DNA of 64,000 bases from assembly GCA_037367355.1 (NCBI GenBank), contig CM074695.1, forward strand, positions 2,666,001 through 2,730,000. Direction: 5' to 3'. The notes under the pieces are model-generated. The model ran no database searches, had not been told where the DNA came from, and was given only the letters and a program-made list of their open reading frames with translations. Made by a program: the position numbers and the translations under genes. The DNA is from Neoscytalidium dimidiatum. Its lineage: Eukaryota; Ascomycota; Dothideomycetes; Botryosphaeriales; Botryosphaeriaceae. Below, piece by piece: positions 46,591 to 57,453 of this stretch. Positions within the stretch are counted from its first letter, which is position 1. The number at the start of each line of letters is the position of its first letter.

Positions 46591-49134
46591 ATGAGGTCTG
46601 CCGCCTACGCTGTCGCCTCGGTTCTGGCTGCTGCTGCTCCAGCATGCGCCGCTGAGAACTACACCTGGGCCAATCCTCCTTCGGAAGTTCCTTATTATGG
46701 CCTGAGCCCTCCCGTCTACCCTTCTCCGCAGGGGACTGGAAATACTTCGCCGGCGTGGGCTTCTGCGTATGAGAAAGCCCGTGCTATCGTTGCGCAATTG
46801 ACGCTAGACGAAAAGGCCAACATCACTCGTGGTTACTCTGGAGCCTGTGTTGGCAACACCGGTGCTGTTCCCCGTCTGGGTATTGAGCCTCTCTGCCTTG
46901 CCGATGCCCCCGATGGCATCCGTGGTACCGACTTTGTTTCTGCTTTCCCCTCCCAGTGAGTAAACGCGCCTTCTTGTCGTGGTGTCTCTCTCACCAGCAG
47001 TCCAGGTTGCACCTCGCGACCACCTGGGATCGGAATTTGATGTATGCTTACGGCAAAGCTCTTGGAGAGGAGTACGTCGGCAAAGGCATCAATGTGGCTT
47101 TGGGCCCTGTCGCTGGACCACTCGGGAGAATTGCAAAAGGTGGGCGTAACTGGGAGGGCCTGAGCAATGATCCTTACCTTGCTGGCATTGGCATGCACGA
47201 AGTGACCAGGGCCATGCAAGACGCTGGTGTCATAGCTGTTGCAAAGGTGAGCCCTTGAATTTTTCTGCATATTGTACGTTTCTGATCCCCGGAACAGCAC
47301 TTCTTGCTCAATGAGCAAGAGTACAGGCGCATTGCGAACCAGACTCACGCATTACCCGATGGCACCAGCCTCCCAGAGCCGGTAGGACATGCGATTTCCT
47401 CCAACGTGGACGACAAAACGCTCCATGAGCTCTACGTCTGGCCTTTCTATGATGCTCTCAAGGCAGGAGCTGCGTCAGTCATGTGCTCCTACCAACGCGG
47501 TACGTTAACTCTTTCATCCTGCTGAAAGACCCGAGTTTACTAACATCGATTCGAGCCAATCATTCATATGCATGCGCCAACAGCAAGTTGTTGAACGGCA
47601 TTCTCAAAACTGAACTGGGCTTTGAGGGCTTCGTACTCAGTGATTGGCAGGCTCAGAAAACAGGAATTGCATCTGCTAATGCTGGACTCGATGTGGTCAT
47701 GCCTGATGGTGGTTATTGGGGAGCGAATTTGACCACGGCAGTGAACAACGGGTCCCTCAGCGCTGATCGACTCGACGACATGGCAACACGTTTCCTCGCT
47801 AGCTACTACTTCCTCGGACAGGATGAAGGGTACCCTGAAATCGGTGTCTTTTCAGATACCGTACAGCACCCCATCGTTGACGTACGGGATGACCATGATA
47901 AGGTCATCAGAGAGATCGGCACAGCTGGCCATGTTCTCTTGAAGAACGTGAACAATACTCTTCCGCTTCAAAATCCGAAGTTTGTCGCAATCTATGGTAA
48001 GTGGAGCCGGCCAGTATTTGTCCGGATGCCGGAAATTGACAGTGAACAGGGTATGATGCTGAAGTCAAGGCGGCACCTTGGGAGAACGTTGCAAGGTATG
48101 GAGGAGGATACGAGGTGAACTATAATTGGAATACCTTTAACGGCACTCTCTTGACTGGAGGGGGCTCGGGCGGTGCATCACCACCATACGTTGTGAGCCC
48201 CTTCAAGGCCATTCAGGACCGTGTTATACAGGATCACGGAATTCTCAGATGGAATTTCTGGGACGTCAACCCTCACGTGTCCGCGACAGCCCAGGTTTGC
48301 CTGGTCTTCATCAACGCCTATGCATCCGAATCGTTCGACCGCCCGTCCCTCACTGACGAGTTCTCGGATAACCTTGTCAACAACGTGGCCACTAACTGTT
48401 CCAACACCGTTGTGGTCGTCCACTCTGCTGGAATACGCATCGTCGATTCCTGGATCGAGCACGAGAACGTCACCGCGGTCATCTTCGCAGGTCTTCCTGG
48501 CCAGGAGAGTGGAAATAGTTTGGTAGACATCCTCTACGGCGACGTGAGCCCGAGCGGCAAGCTCACCTACACCATCGCTAAGAAGGAGGAAGACTACCCC
48601 GTTCTCAACCACAGTACGGACGATAGCTTCTTTCCAGAAGACAATTTTACTGAGGGTGTCTATATTGACTACCGAGCCTTCGACAAGGACGGAGTAGAGC
48701 CGAGGTTCGAGTTCGGCTTTGGCTTGTCCTACTCGGAATTTTCTTACTCCAATGTTCAGGTCAATACGCTCGATGCAGCTACGGATGCTTTCCCATCCTC
48801 CTCAGTCGCTGTTGTTCAAGGTGGTCATCCAGAACTCTGGGATGTCTTATTCAGTGTCACGGCTGAGGTTGAAAACATTGGTAACTACACCGCGCAGGAA
48901 GTTGCGCAGCTGTACGTTGGCATTCCCAACTCTCCTGTCCGCCAGCTTCGTGGCTTCGACAAGGTTCCCCTGTCCCCTGGCGAGAAGGCCACTGTTAGTT
49001 TCCCACTCCGTCGGAGGGACCTCAGCGTGTGGAATGTTGAGGTGCAACAATGGGAGCTCCAGGCCTGTGAATATCCCATTTGGGTTGGCGCCAGTAGCAG
49101 AGACCTGAGGCTGAATGGAACGATTACGATCTAA
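46591..49134 (+). CDS. Secreted beta-glucosidase, glycoside hydrolase family 3
   Basis: Extracellular enzyme releasing glucose from cellobiose and other beta-glucosides, about 750 aa after removal of four or five short introns. The ATG at 46591 opens a signal peptide ([20 protein letters not shown]). The GH3 amino-terminal barrel shows [62 protein letters not shown] and [15 protein letters not shown], then KHFLLNEQE. The nucleophile Asp is in [10 protein letters not shown] (codon 47642-47644). The carboxy sandwich has [35 protein letters not shown] and SPSGKLTYT. The fibronectin-III-like end has [15 protein letters not shown] and [19 protein letters not shown]. Many NxT/S sites suit secretion. 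It resembles the bglF/bglM-type enzymes of aspergilli. No lesion is visible. Confidence 0.95.
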
Positions 49135-49216
49135 AGGAAAGGCAGATGATTTAATGAATATCTGACTATGGGAGAAGTCGGCTGCATAATCTATGAATTA
49201 AATACAATCTAGTGAA

Positions 49217-49237
49217 TTTTTTTTTTTTAAAAAAAAA
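49217..49237. repeat. T12-A9 homopolymer palindrome
   Basis: A run of T immediately followed by a run of A, about 85 bases after the GH3 stop. It is self-complementary on the same strand and lies where a 3' end or polyadenylation region is expected. Length in the assembly may be uncertain because of the homopolymers. Confidence 0.8.
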
Positions 49238-49765
49238 GAAGTCCTGGTGGATCTTTCCGGAACATGTCAATCTCGTCGCAGACCGTTAACATCCAAAGCC
49301 GTCCTCTCTGCGTTGCTTATAATTTCGGAACATACGGTCCCTAGAAACACACGCAAGTGTTCAGGCTGGGACTAAAAGTTGGGTTGATTAGTAGAGATGC
49401 CTGACTGTGCGCATTTTTGCGCTCGGGAGGTACGCTGGAGGTCATCATTGCTTAGGGGAATTGGCACAGAAACACCGCAAGTAAAATTTCGGGTATGGAC
49501 ATGAAGCAGTTGTCCGGACGTACATTCTGCCAACAACTTGCATTCGGACTGCTGCTTCGACTGCCAATGAGCCGTGATGTTCTTGTTGTTGCAATCAAAG
49601 CCCTCTACCAGCTCCTCCTCATAGCGCGTGTACGGCGGAAAAAAATCCGCAAGTACCTCGTCTCCGACTTCGCCGCCACTACCTTTCCACAGGGAAAACA
49701 AACGTTAGGCCTGACTCATTTACCCCACATCAAGATCATGTCCGTGTGCTTGGTTCCACCAGCCT

Positions 49766-49773
49766 TATATAAA
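49766..49773 (+). promoter_or_regulatory. TATA box of the lactonase-like gene
   Basis: A perfect TATATAAA lies 88 bases upstream of the ATG at 49861. This is a canonical TATA position for a regulated fungal gene. It suggests the promoter was intact until recently even though the coding frame now has a stop. Confidence 0.6.
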
Positions 49774-49860
49774 GGGCATGTCATTACTCGATCAATGATT
49801 CAAGCGCATAGCTCGCATCTAGAGCCAGCTGGTTAATTACGAGAAGTTGATCAGCACTCC

Positions 49861-51255
49861 ATGGCCTTGCTTCCTCTCCTCGCAACCCTCGCCGCTGGCC
49901 CAGCTTTCGCTGCTTCCGAGTTTCTGAAAGCATTGCCGGAAGGATACGGTTGGCCCAATTCGACTTGGGCTTGGCTCTCTTACGATAATCCCGACTTCGC
50001 CGTCCTACCAGGCCACTTCAATCGCTCCATTTTCGACGCCCCTGCAGCCACAAACGTTACTGATCCAGGACTTGCAGCCGCGTGAGTAAACACCAAATTC
50101 ATAGCGCGGGCAGACGCTTATCGGCCTCAGAAATCAATTCCTCAACTCCACAAACTTCGTTGCTTATGACGAGGCCTTCTTCAACATTATCGGACCGGAG
50201 GCGACCATTACTCATGTGCAAACCTTACCATACCAAATCCACGAAGCATCATGCCTTGTTCCCGGTACCAAAGATCTCTTCTTTGTCGAATGGGGTCTCC
50301 CTGGGGGAGACAATGGCCAGCACACTTGGCAATACCTTCTTAACACGGAAACCAACGAACTCCGTAATATCACGACAGATCCTCCAACGCTGAACGTCCA
50401 CGGCTGCGTCCAGTACAACGGTTCACTCTACGTCGTCACTGATGGCGGTCCAACCGAGACGGGCTAATTTGCCAAGATCGATCCGACCACCTGGAAGAGG
50501 ACTACTCTCGTGAACCACTACTACGAGCAGCCGTTCCTCGGCTTCAACGACATCGCCGTCGATCCCTCCGGCAACTTCTACCTCACCGACAGCAAATCCG
50601 CCTGGGTAAGGGAAAGCAAGCTCCACTTTCCTCCTCCATCCTTCATCCAAGAAACAAAAAAGTAGAAAGGAAGGAAGAAAGAAAGACAGAAGCCCGAAAT
50701 AAAGACTGACACCTTTTCCCCCTCCCACAGGGCCGCTCCCTCATCCCCTGGACGCCGCCCACCAACCCGGGCACGTACTTCGTCGACGGCCGCACGCTGC
50801 GCCCCAAGCTCCTGCAGCTCACGACCGGCAACGCCAACGGCGTCGCCGTCTCGCCCGACGGCCGCACCGTCTACCTCGCCGACACCGGCGCCGCCGGCTT
50901 CCCCGGCCAGCCGCGCTCCGGCCTGGGCGCGCGCGAGCTGTGGGCGTACGATCTCCCAGCCGTCGACGGCGGCGGCGTCGTCCCCGTGCTGACGAACAAG
51001 CGCCTGCTGAGCAACCCCATCGCGTATCTGTACGACGGGCTGCGGGTGAGTCGGGAGGGGTGGGTGTTCGCGGGCGCGGGGGACGGCGTCGACGTGCTGG
51101 ATCCGGTGACGGGGCTGGCGCTGGGGAGCATCCGGTTGGGCGGCGGGCAGGCTGTTGCGGTGTCGTTGGCGCTCGGGGCTCATGAGCTGTGGGTCGTGGG
51201 GCCCGGTGGGGTGTGGCATGTTAGCGGAGTGAAGGCGGCGTTGGGTGATGAGTAG
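49861..51255 (+). pseudogene. SMP-30/gluconolactonase-like secreted lactonase, interrupted by one stop
   Basis: Six-bladed propeller lactonase of the fungal lactonohydrolase type, with signal peptide (MALLPLLATLAAGPAFA). Exon 1 ends near 50078, and the second exon restores FLNSTNFVAYDEAFF. The propeller shows LPYQIHEASCLVPGTKDLFF, LNVHGCVQYNGSLYVVTDGG, PFLGFNDIAVDPSGNFYLTD (the metal-site Asn/Asp region), LTTGNANGVAVSPDGRTVYL and NKRLLSNPIAYLYDGLRV. A TAA at 50465-50467 falls between TETG and FAKIDPTTW, where homologues run straight on. The frame then stays open across an intron (50606-50730) to the TAG at 51253. This is therefore a single nonsense change, a sequencing error, or a truncated 5' product. 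The adjacency to the GH3 gene suggests a carbohydrate-lactone substrate. Confidence 0.85.
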
Positions 51256-51779
51256 CGGGATTAGACTGTGCGGTTTGTGAGCACTGAATGAAAGGGGTGC
51301 AGCCGGGAAGTAGCTGTGTGGACGGGCTTCGGGAAGGTGAGGTAAAGTCACTTTCCGGTGGGTCGACATAATGGCGGATTTACGAAAGCCACTCAAGACT
51401 CATTCATCAGTAAAGCTTATAGTGGCAAGGAAGACACTCCTTCGGTGGATCCTGATGGAGCTCAGAGGATTCTGAATTGCACTCAGAAGATTCATGACGA
51501 ATCTGAGAGGAAGACATCCTGGATACCGTTGGGAATCGTATACTTTGCGCCGTTCATGCAATCGTTGCTAAGAAAATATGTGGCATTTCATGCAGACCAG
51601 CCCACTCCCCGTCAGGTCAGACCCTGAATGCTCCTATTTCCATAAAGCTTTTAACTTCAAGTTCAGTCCACTGCGACCCGGAAACTGAAGCTTCCAATCC
51701 CACGTGTGCAGAACAGGTCCTTGTAAGAATCAACAGGTCATATTGCTTTATTCACACACACAAAGCTCTTCTCCTGACA
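51256..51779. other. Intergenic or decayed sequence
   Basis: About 520 bases. One open piece, 51390-51627, reads DSFISKAYSGKEDTPSV and later RKTSWIPLGIVYFAPFMQS. It looks protein-like but has no start, no partner exon and no family I can name. It may be a remnant. Confidence 0.35.
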
Positions 51780-53111
51780 AAGGATTGATCGCTTTGCACA
51801 TTGCCTATGGTTGGAAGTCTTTACCGTTCTTACACGGGTTCGAGATTGGTTAGGCTCCGATACCGCCCGGAAACTGCCGATATCTACCGCACTCCAAACA
51901 TCGGGAAGGCTCATGTCTCGCGCAACGGCGCAGGCATCCTTTACATAAAGGTTTCTAACAGTCTAACCTGGAAGACTACAGCCAGATTAGCAATGATACA
52001 CGAAAAGTGAGACTCCGTCATCCCGAATCTGATCAGGTAAGACCTCGTCCATGCGCGGGAAAAAGGAGAATCAGCCAACCGGGTTGGTCATCTCCCGGGC
52101 TAGAGTACTTTGAGGACGAGAACCAAATAAGGATTCTCTATGATGACGGCAAAAAGGAGACGGCCGATGTTGTTGTAGCGGCGGACGGCGTTGAGCCCAT
52201 GGTATGGGGTTTGGTTCTCGGCGAGAAGCAGGACGTCATGAGCAGTGGATTTCTTTGCTACCTGGTCACTTTTCCTGCCGAGCCAGCGCTCGAGAATCCG
52301 GTCATCTGTGAGGGATTTGATGACTTTGAGAGTGGTGTGATGTTCAATCTTGGGCCAAATGCGCGCTTTGTGATTGGGAAGACTCCAGAGATCATCACCT
52401 GGGTGCGTATTCATAAAGTAAGATTGTCATTTCATTACCTTTTTGGAGGAGAAGCGTTAACGGAATAGGATTACGGCGATGCGGGCGAAGATTAGGGACA
52501 GGCTGCTTCATCAAAGTCTGCGCTGCAGTATATCCCACACTGGGCACCCTTCTATCAAGAAATTATCAAAGCAGTAACTGACGAGGATATCCTTCTTTGG
52601 AGGCTCATGCGGCGCAATCCTCAGCCCAAATATGTATCTCCCCAAGGCTGTGTTGTCCAAATTGGGGATTTTGCACATCCTTTCTTGCCAACATCTGCCG
52701 CTGGGGCTGGCGTGGCTATCGAGGATGGCGCCACTTTTGCGAGCTGCTTGAAACTTTTAGGAAAGAGCAACATGGCCCTTTCAGCTGCGTAATTTCTTCC
52801 GATACGAGCGCGTTTGCTGCGCCCAGAAAGTTGGCTTCAAAAATCGCGAAATGTTCCACAAGACCAACTGGGATGGTATCGAGAAGAATCTCTAGCCTAT
52901 TGGTACCTTTAGCAGCAATTGGTGGCCTGGCCATGATGTGGAGAGATACGTCTTGGACAATTACGGACATGCCACCAACCACATTCTGGTGGGTACGCCG
53001 TTCAAAAATACAAACTCCATTCCCGGGTTCAATTTTCGGCCGTGGGCAGTCGAGGAGCTTCTAGAAGCTCCAGAGAAGGGTCAGCCAGTCATCGATGAAG
53101 GCGAATGGTAA
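51780..53111 (+). pseudogene. Decayed FAD-dependent monooxygenase (salicylate-hydroxylase-like)
   Basis: Relic of a flavoprotein aromatic hydroxylase. From left to right, the amino piece around 51790-51900 reads FEIG, stop, APIPPGNCRYL, matching the EIGAGIQIPPN loop of the family. A middle piece has YDDGKKETADVVVAADGVEP, the second FAD motif, then LGEKQDVMSSGFLCYLVTFP. Next come IGKTPEIITW and, after a gap, VVQIGDFAHPFLPTSAAGAG and VAIEDGATFASCL, equivalent to the GDAAHPxxPxxAQGA flavin-binding motif. A frameshift near 52790 leads to QLRNFFRYERV, which meets another stop at about 52892. The tail runs to WAVEELLEAPEKG. At least two stops and two frame changes are present, and the start is missing. 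Confidence 0.82.
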
Positions 53112-53305
53112 ACCTAAGTAGTCAGGGGGTTTGGTCCCTGTTTTGGTTTTTTTTAAGAGTTCTATTGCCTCGCACGGTGACCAGGAAACACCGTAGTCAT
53201 ATGGATAGACTTCAAACAAACAACTATGGGTATGTCATCATTATTCTTTGGTATAGGATTGGATGTTGGATAGGTGAATGAATTTCTACGCATTGTTGGC
53301 GATTT

Positions 53306-53636
53306 TTATTTCTTCTCCGCCGGGTTCTTTGGCCCGTCTACAGCCTTCTCCACCGTACCCGCAATTCCGCCTTTGCTGGCATCAAATTGGCTGCCAATGA
53401 TTCCATCTTTTGAGAAGGGTCCGCCAACCTTCTCACCTGTATTTGTGAGTTAGCATACAGCCTGAGATATCAGTAGATTTATATCAATGTTTACCAATCT
53501 GTCCAATGTTGCCTTCAGGGTTGAATTGGCTGCCAATGGCGCCCTCGGAAGAGATCACGCTCGGATTGGAAGGGTTAGTGCCCTTTTTAGCACCAAGAGA
53601 TTCGGCTGTGTTGTGGATAGGGTTGTTGGAAGACAT
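53306..53636 (-). CDS. Small hydrophilic Gly/Ser-rich protein with internal repeat (hydrophilin-like)
   Basis: 90-aa protein from two exons joined in phase 1 across a GTAAAC...TACAG intron (about 53437-53495). It begins MSSNNPIHNTAESLGAKKG. Two similar units follow: EGAIGSQFNPEGNIGQIG, then DGIIGSQFDASKGGIAGTV. It ends with a basic KNPAEKK. It has no cysteine, no aromatic core, and no signal or membrane segment. Such Gly-rich, fully hydrophilic short proteins resemble fungal hydrophilins or stress-induced conidial proteins, which is an inference from composition only. It is the one intact gene between two relics (FAD monooxygenase on the left, SDR on the right). The stop is at 53306-53308 and the ATG at 53634-53636. 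Confidence 0.7.
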
Positions 53637-54141
53637 TTTCTGATTTTGAAGCAGCTGTGATTGTTTGCGTGCAAATGGTAGGTGCTCCTGAGCAAATGAG
53701 TGAGTGGTACGTCTTCTTATACGGTAACTGTTGCTGACGCACGCTAGCTTCTACGCACAACATGGGATGACGTTGAGATCCTTCAAGCGGTGATGACATC
53801 ATGGAGTGCAGCCACACTTTTGGCGCGGGAGACTTGTGGATGCGGGCTAACGAATTCTGCCTCACGAGTAATCGACTAATCTGGTCACAAAGGGATTGCA
53901 GCGAGCGGGCTATATTATGCAAAATTGACGTAGCCATCTGAATGTGCGTGCCAGCCGATACCAATGATACTCACGCCCAAACGGTTGCCTCGACTCTCTG
54001 AGGGCAGTTTTGCTTCTTGTTGGAATTAATTCTCCAAACATTCTCCTATAAATGGTATGAGTATTGTAGAACTGGGTTGAGATTGTGTCATTGACTCTTT
54101 TCGTTCCGACTATCCGCTTTCGGGAGAACCGAATTACGCCA
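53637..54141. other. Intergenic region
   Basis: About 500 bases upstream of the hydrophilin-like gene, so it includes that promoter. It is AT-rich. One minus-strand open frame (53587-53964) is mostly the exon of that gene read in another frame. No gene is supported. Confidence 0.45.
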
Positions 54142-54600
54142 CTAGCTCATCTCGATTCGGAGAGCGGTATATCCGCCGTCCACAATAAGCTCCGCCCCTG
54201 TCAATACATGCGAGGGTGTGGATCAACTACAAAGCGACTCAGTCCAGATTGTCAGGGATGTTTGAAGATATTTCTCGACATTTGCGCGCAAATGAAGTCA
54301 AAGGGCACACAAGTTTTCTTAATGGCACGAGTATGATTATGAGAGAGCCATGCTTTTCAAAGCGGATTGGATTCACTCCGCTGAATAACTATTGGAGCCA
54401 TTTGTTAACCTTACTATCTTGTATCGTGGTTGCTATTTCGGAGAGTTATATGTCGAGGATGTTCATCTTCGACGCTTTTCAAGAAAGGCCAACTTCAAGG
54501 CTGTTGCATGTATTTCCCAGTCACCGAGCATCATTTCAGCGTCTACGCCACACTGCTGGGAGCCAATTGTAGCTACAACGAGCCGTGCAGTGGGTGAAAG
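54142..54600 (-). pseudogene. Relic of a short-chain dehydrogenase, C-terminal part
   Basis: Read on the minus strand, the end of this stretch gives VLTGAELIVDGGYTAL then RIEMS and a TAG at 54142-54144. This is the classic last strand and loop of classical SDRs (tG..l.vDGG.t). Upstream (54470-54580), VATIGSQQCGVDAEMMLGDW occupies the place where SDRs carry the catalytic Ser strand. The region between is broken by stops and frame changes, and no YxxxK or cofactor loop can be read. I call it a degraded SDR fragment rather than a gene. The left boundary is firm and the right one is approximate. Confidence 0.45.
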
Positions 54601-56071
54601 GAAGGAGCGCGCGGAGGAGTAGCTCTGCAGCGACACATGAAAGGATCGAGCCCATCGCGAACATCTGCCTCTGATTTTGCTTCTGTATGTGTCAGCAACA
54701 GTCAACTAGAGCATGTACCTACAGCCCTGCCTTACGACGTTCCCAAGGGCCTTGCAAAATTGGATCCTCTCCACACCGTTCCGAACTCCGTTGTCCGAAT
54801 TGGTGAATGCGTTGTACTAAGCGGATGCCAGAGTCATTTGTCGGTGACATCCCTAGATATAACAGGGCTTTCTTAATACACGCCCTGTTAATTGATGCTT
54901 TATTCAATAAGTAGCTGCAATCGGGAAAGAAGAAAGCTTCCAATCACCTCCGTTGACGCTTATCGAAGATGACTAAAATTCGACAGGTGATCCCTCTTCG
55001 ATGACATTCGTAACCAGAACTGCCGAGCTACATGGACATGAAGCAGAAGTGAGGCGGATAAGCAGGGCCATCGAGCTCCGGTCCGTCCTTCCGCTCCGCC
55101 TCACGAACCGCCGCCTCAGGGGGAGAACAGCCTCGCCAGTTGCCGGAAGTTTGCCAATGAAGAAAGCAGCCCCTTGGGTTCCGCAACCGTCGAATCCCTC
55201 CAGAAACTATATGAAGGACTACCTGTCTCAGAGAAGTGCACACCGACGTTCTCCAAAATGGGTTCTGTGCGCAATGCAGACCATCGGACATGGCCGAATC
55301 GGGAAATGGCGGCTCGGACCGCAGGAACCCTTGCCAGTTTTTCATCAAGGAGATTACCAACGACATTGGACAGAGGGAGCGGACTGCGCAAACCACACCT
55401 TCTGCCTCATCTCTTGCTTCTGTGAAATTACATGAACGACCACGTCGCTTGCGTCGTTGATGTTGGGACATGCCGTGGTTGACAGGAGCGCCAGGCTCAT
55501 GCAATCCTACCCGAGCCGTGCACACGCAGGAACAGATAAATTAGGACATTCGGCCCTTGGATGACACCGGCATTCGTTGTCCGTGTCGCAAAAAGGATGT
55601 CAGCCGCATGAAAGCCCGAAAACTCAGGCGCTTTGTTTTTCTTGCACGTTGGGCTCTTCCTGAATCAGCCCATGCATTCCAGCCCAACGTTACACGAAAA
55701 CAGAGCTGTATCAACATCCGAACATTCCAGACTCGTTGGGCGTCCGTCTCTCCACTATCAAGCCACGTACATCCACACTGAAACGCTTGGACTCTGTCAC
55801 GACCTTTGAAGTTTCTACTCTTACACTTCCTATGTCTAGCGTCCGACTCACTCTGCTTGATTTACTACAGTGGCCACGCCAGGTGATGCAAATCTACACT
55901 CCATATCCACCAACTCCCCAATTCCTACGTTCCCTGCCGAGACTTTAATGAGCCACGTCCATTGCATCTCCGCTCAACGAGAAGCATTTCCAAATGAGGA
56001 CTTCCACGAGAGTGATATGTTTCCGACCTTCTTGACCGGTCTAAGGATTCCAGGACCGTCACCCTCCCTCA
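54601..56071. other. Region without a supported gene
   Basis: About 1.5 kb. Plus-strand pieces near 55100-55260 (LQKLYEGLPVSEKCTPTFSK) and 55280-55430 (CQFFIKEITNDIGQRERT) look protein-like but lie in different frames. A further piece at 55870-56079 ends TFLTGLRIPGPSPSLII. I could not join them with splice sites. They may be pieces of one decayed gene, perhaps a regulator, but no zinc cluster or other domain is visible. Confidence 0.35.
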
Positions 56072-56641
56072 TCATTTGAATTCGTTCTCCAAGATCCTTT
56101 TCGGCCAACTGTGTATCCAGTACTCAACGATCTCATCAAAGCCAGTGTCTAGGGTTGTGCAGGCTTTCGGAAAGCTGCCATGAAGAGCATCCCGGTGACG
56201 GACGTTCATCCATGCCCGTTTCCTTTCCCATCGCAACGAGTCCAGCGTAAATTCATTAAGATGCTCCTTATATATTCGTGTGAGTTGCTTCTGCTTCAGC
56301 TTCTCAGTGAAGTTGGGAGGCAAAAATGACGGGTTTACGGAGAGATAAGACCTGTGTAGGCGCGGCCGATGGAAGCATTGGAGCTTCAATTGTCCATATC
56401 GCACCGCTACTTACAGACGATGTCGTTCCCCAGAGCGTGCATTCATCCATTCGTTCGTGCCATAGATTTTTTTGCTCGGGCGCGAGCCAGCCCGTTGGGC
56501 CCCTTTACTACTCGTTGCGCAATTCGGGGGCACGCGTCCTCTCTGCCTCCACAGTTTCCTTGACATCTGTCTGTGTTGATACCTAGCTCCTTTCAAATTC
56601 GCAACTCTCTTTCGAGATGTCCCAGGGCTTGTGCTATCCAT
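56072..56641 (-). CDS. Orphan two-exon gene, 168 aa, function unknown
   Basis: Not recognised. Exons 56415-56641 and 56072-56351 join in phase 2 across a 63-base intron with strong signals (GTAAGT...TACACAG). The ATG at 56639-56641 opens MDSTSPGTSRKRV. The first half is basic and low in hydrophobics, with SKKIYGTNEWMNARSG. The second half looks folded and helical: PPNFTEKLKQKQLTRIYKEH, DSLRWERKRAWMNVRHRD and FDEIVEYWIHSWPKRILE. There is no signal peptide or Cys pattern. It lies in a zone rich in relics, so it could itself be the surviving end of a larger gene. The clean splice and lack of stops favour a current or recent gene. Confidence 0.42.
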
Positions 56642-57453
56642 TTATCGGGATGGGCTATTGTTCGTGCCTTTCGATGCGCCAGTCCGCGATTCGATTAACC
56701 TCTTGGGGCATCCCTATCTCTGCCGTGTTGGAGAGGTAGCTTGATTCTTCTAGAAGTAACGCGTCGTCAGGCTTCTCTGTCAGCCGCCTCCAGCTTCTTC
56801 CTACCTTCTTATGCAGGATCAAGTTTAGAGAGCGTATCAGGAGAGAAAGAACTGTCCCCGTTGGTGACCGTATTGCTACCGAGGCTGAGTTCGCACGTAA
56901 GAGGAGCTCTTGAAGTTTGTTTATCCGTGGCTGAACAGACGTGTGTCAGACAGAACCATGTCATACTTGCTGAACCATATGACGACGAGGAACCCAACGC
57001 ACCAGTTCGGTCTTCGACGGTATCGTTGATGCTGGAGCCAGATAAGCGCTTGTAGCCGCTGCTTATTACTCCCCATAGATTGCGTTCCAGGCATGCCCGA
57101 AAGGCCAGTGCACCAGTGTTCCCGACTGAGGTATTACTTTTTAACCGGTTTCGCCTACTCGACAGCGGAAGCTCGTCATCCTATTATCCCACCCAACTTG
57201 TGCTAAGTCGTCTAAGCCTGGGTACTGTAGCGTCGTGCTCATTCCGGTGCAATTATCGCCACTGCACAAGGGACCCGAAAGCGTCAGCCTGTCCTTCTTC
57301 AACAAACATATAACCTTCGCAGCCGTAGCATCTAGAAGAGGGGGTCGTTGTAATTACTCACTCGTGGATCATGCAGGTAAGGCCTGGGTCGGGTCCGTAC
57401 GATAACACCTGCCGGTACCTGCTTCGTAAAAGTCCGCGTGTCAGCCTTCACGG
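56642..57453. other. Intergenic region
   Basis: About 810 bases. Plus-strand open frames at 56741-57055 and 57080-57313 are free of motifs and have no consistent splicing. No gene is supported. Confidence 0.4.

Larger units (their letters stand above)
49135..49860. other. Intergenic region, GH3 to lactonase
   Basis: About 725 bases between two plus-strand genes. It contains a T12 run followed at once by A9 (49217-49237) in the likely 3' UTR of the GH3 gene, and the lactonase promoter. Short overlapping frames at 49372-49836 have no recognisable features. Confidence 0.5.

Noticed and set aside
55028..55525. 165-codon open frame on the minus strand
   Set aside because: No domain or sensible hydrophobic pattern. 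Plus-strand pieces in the same interval look more protein-like.
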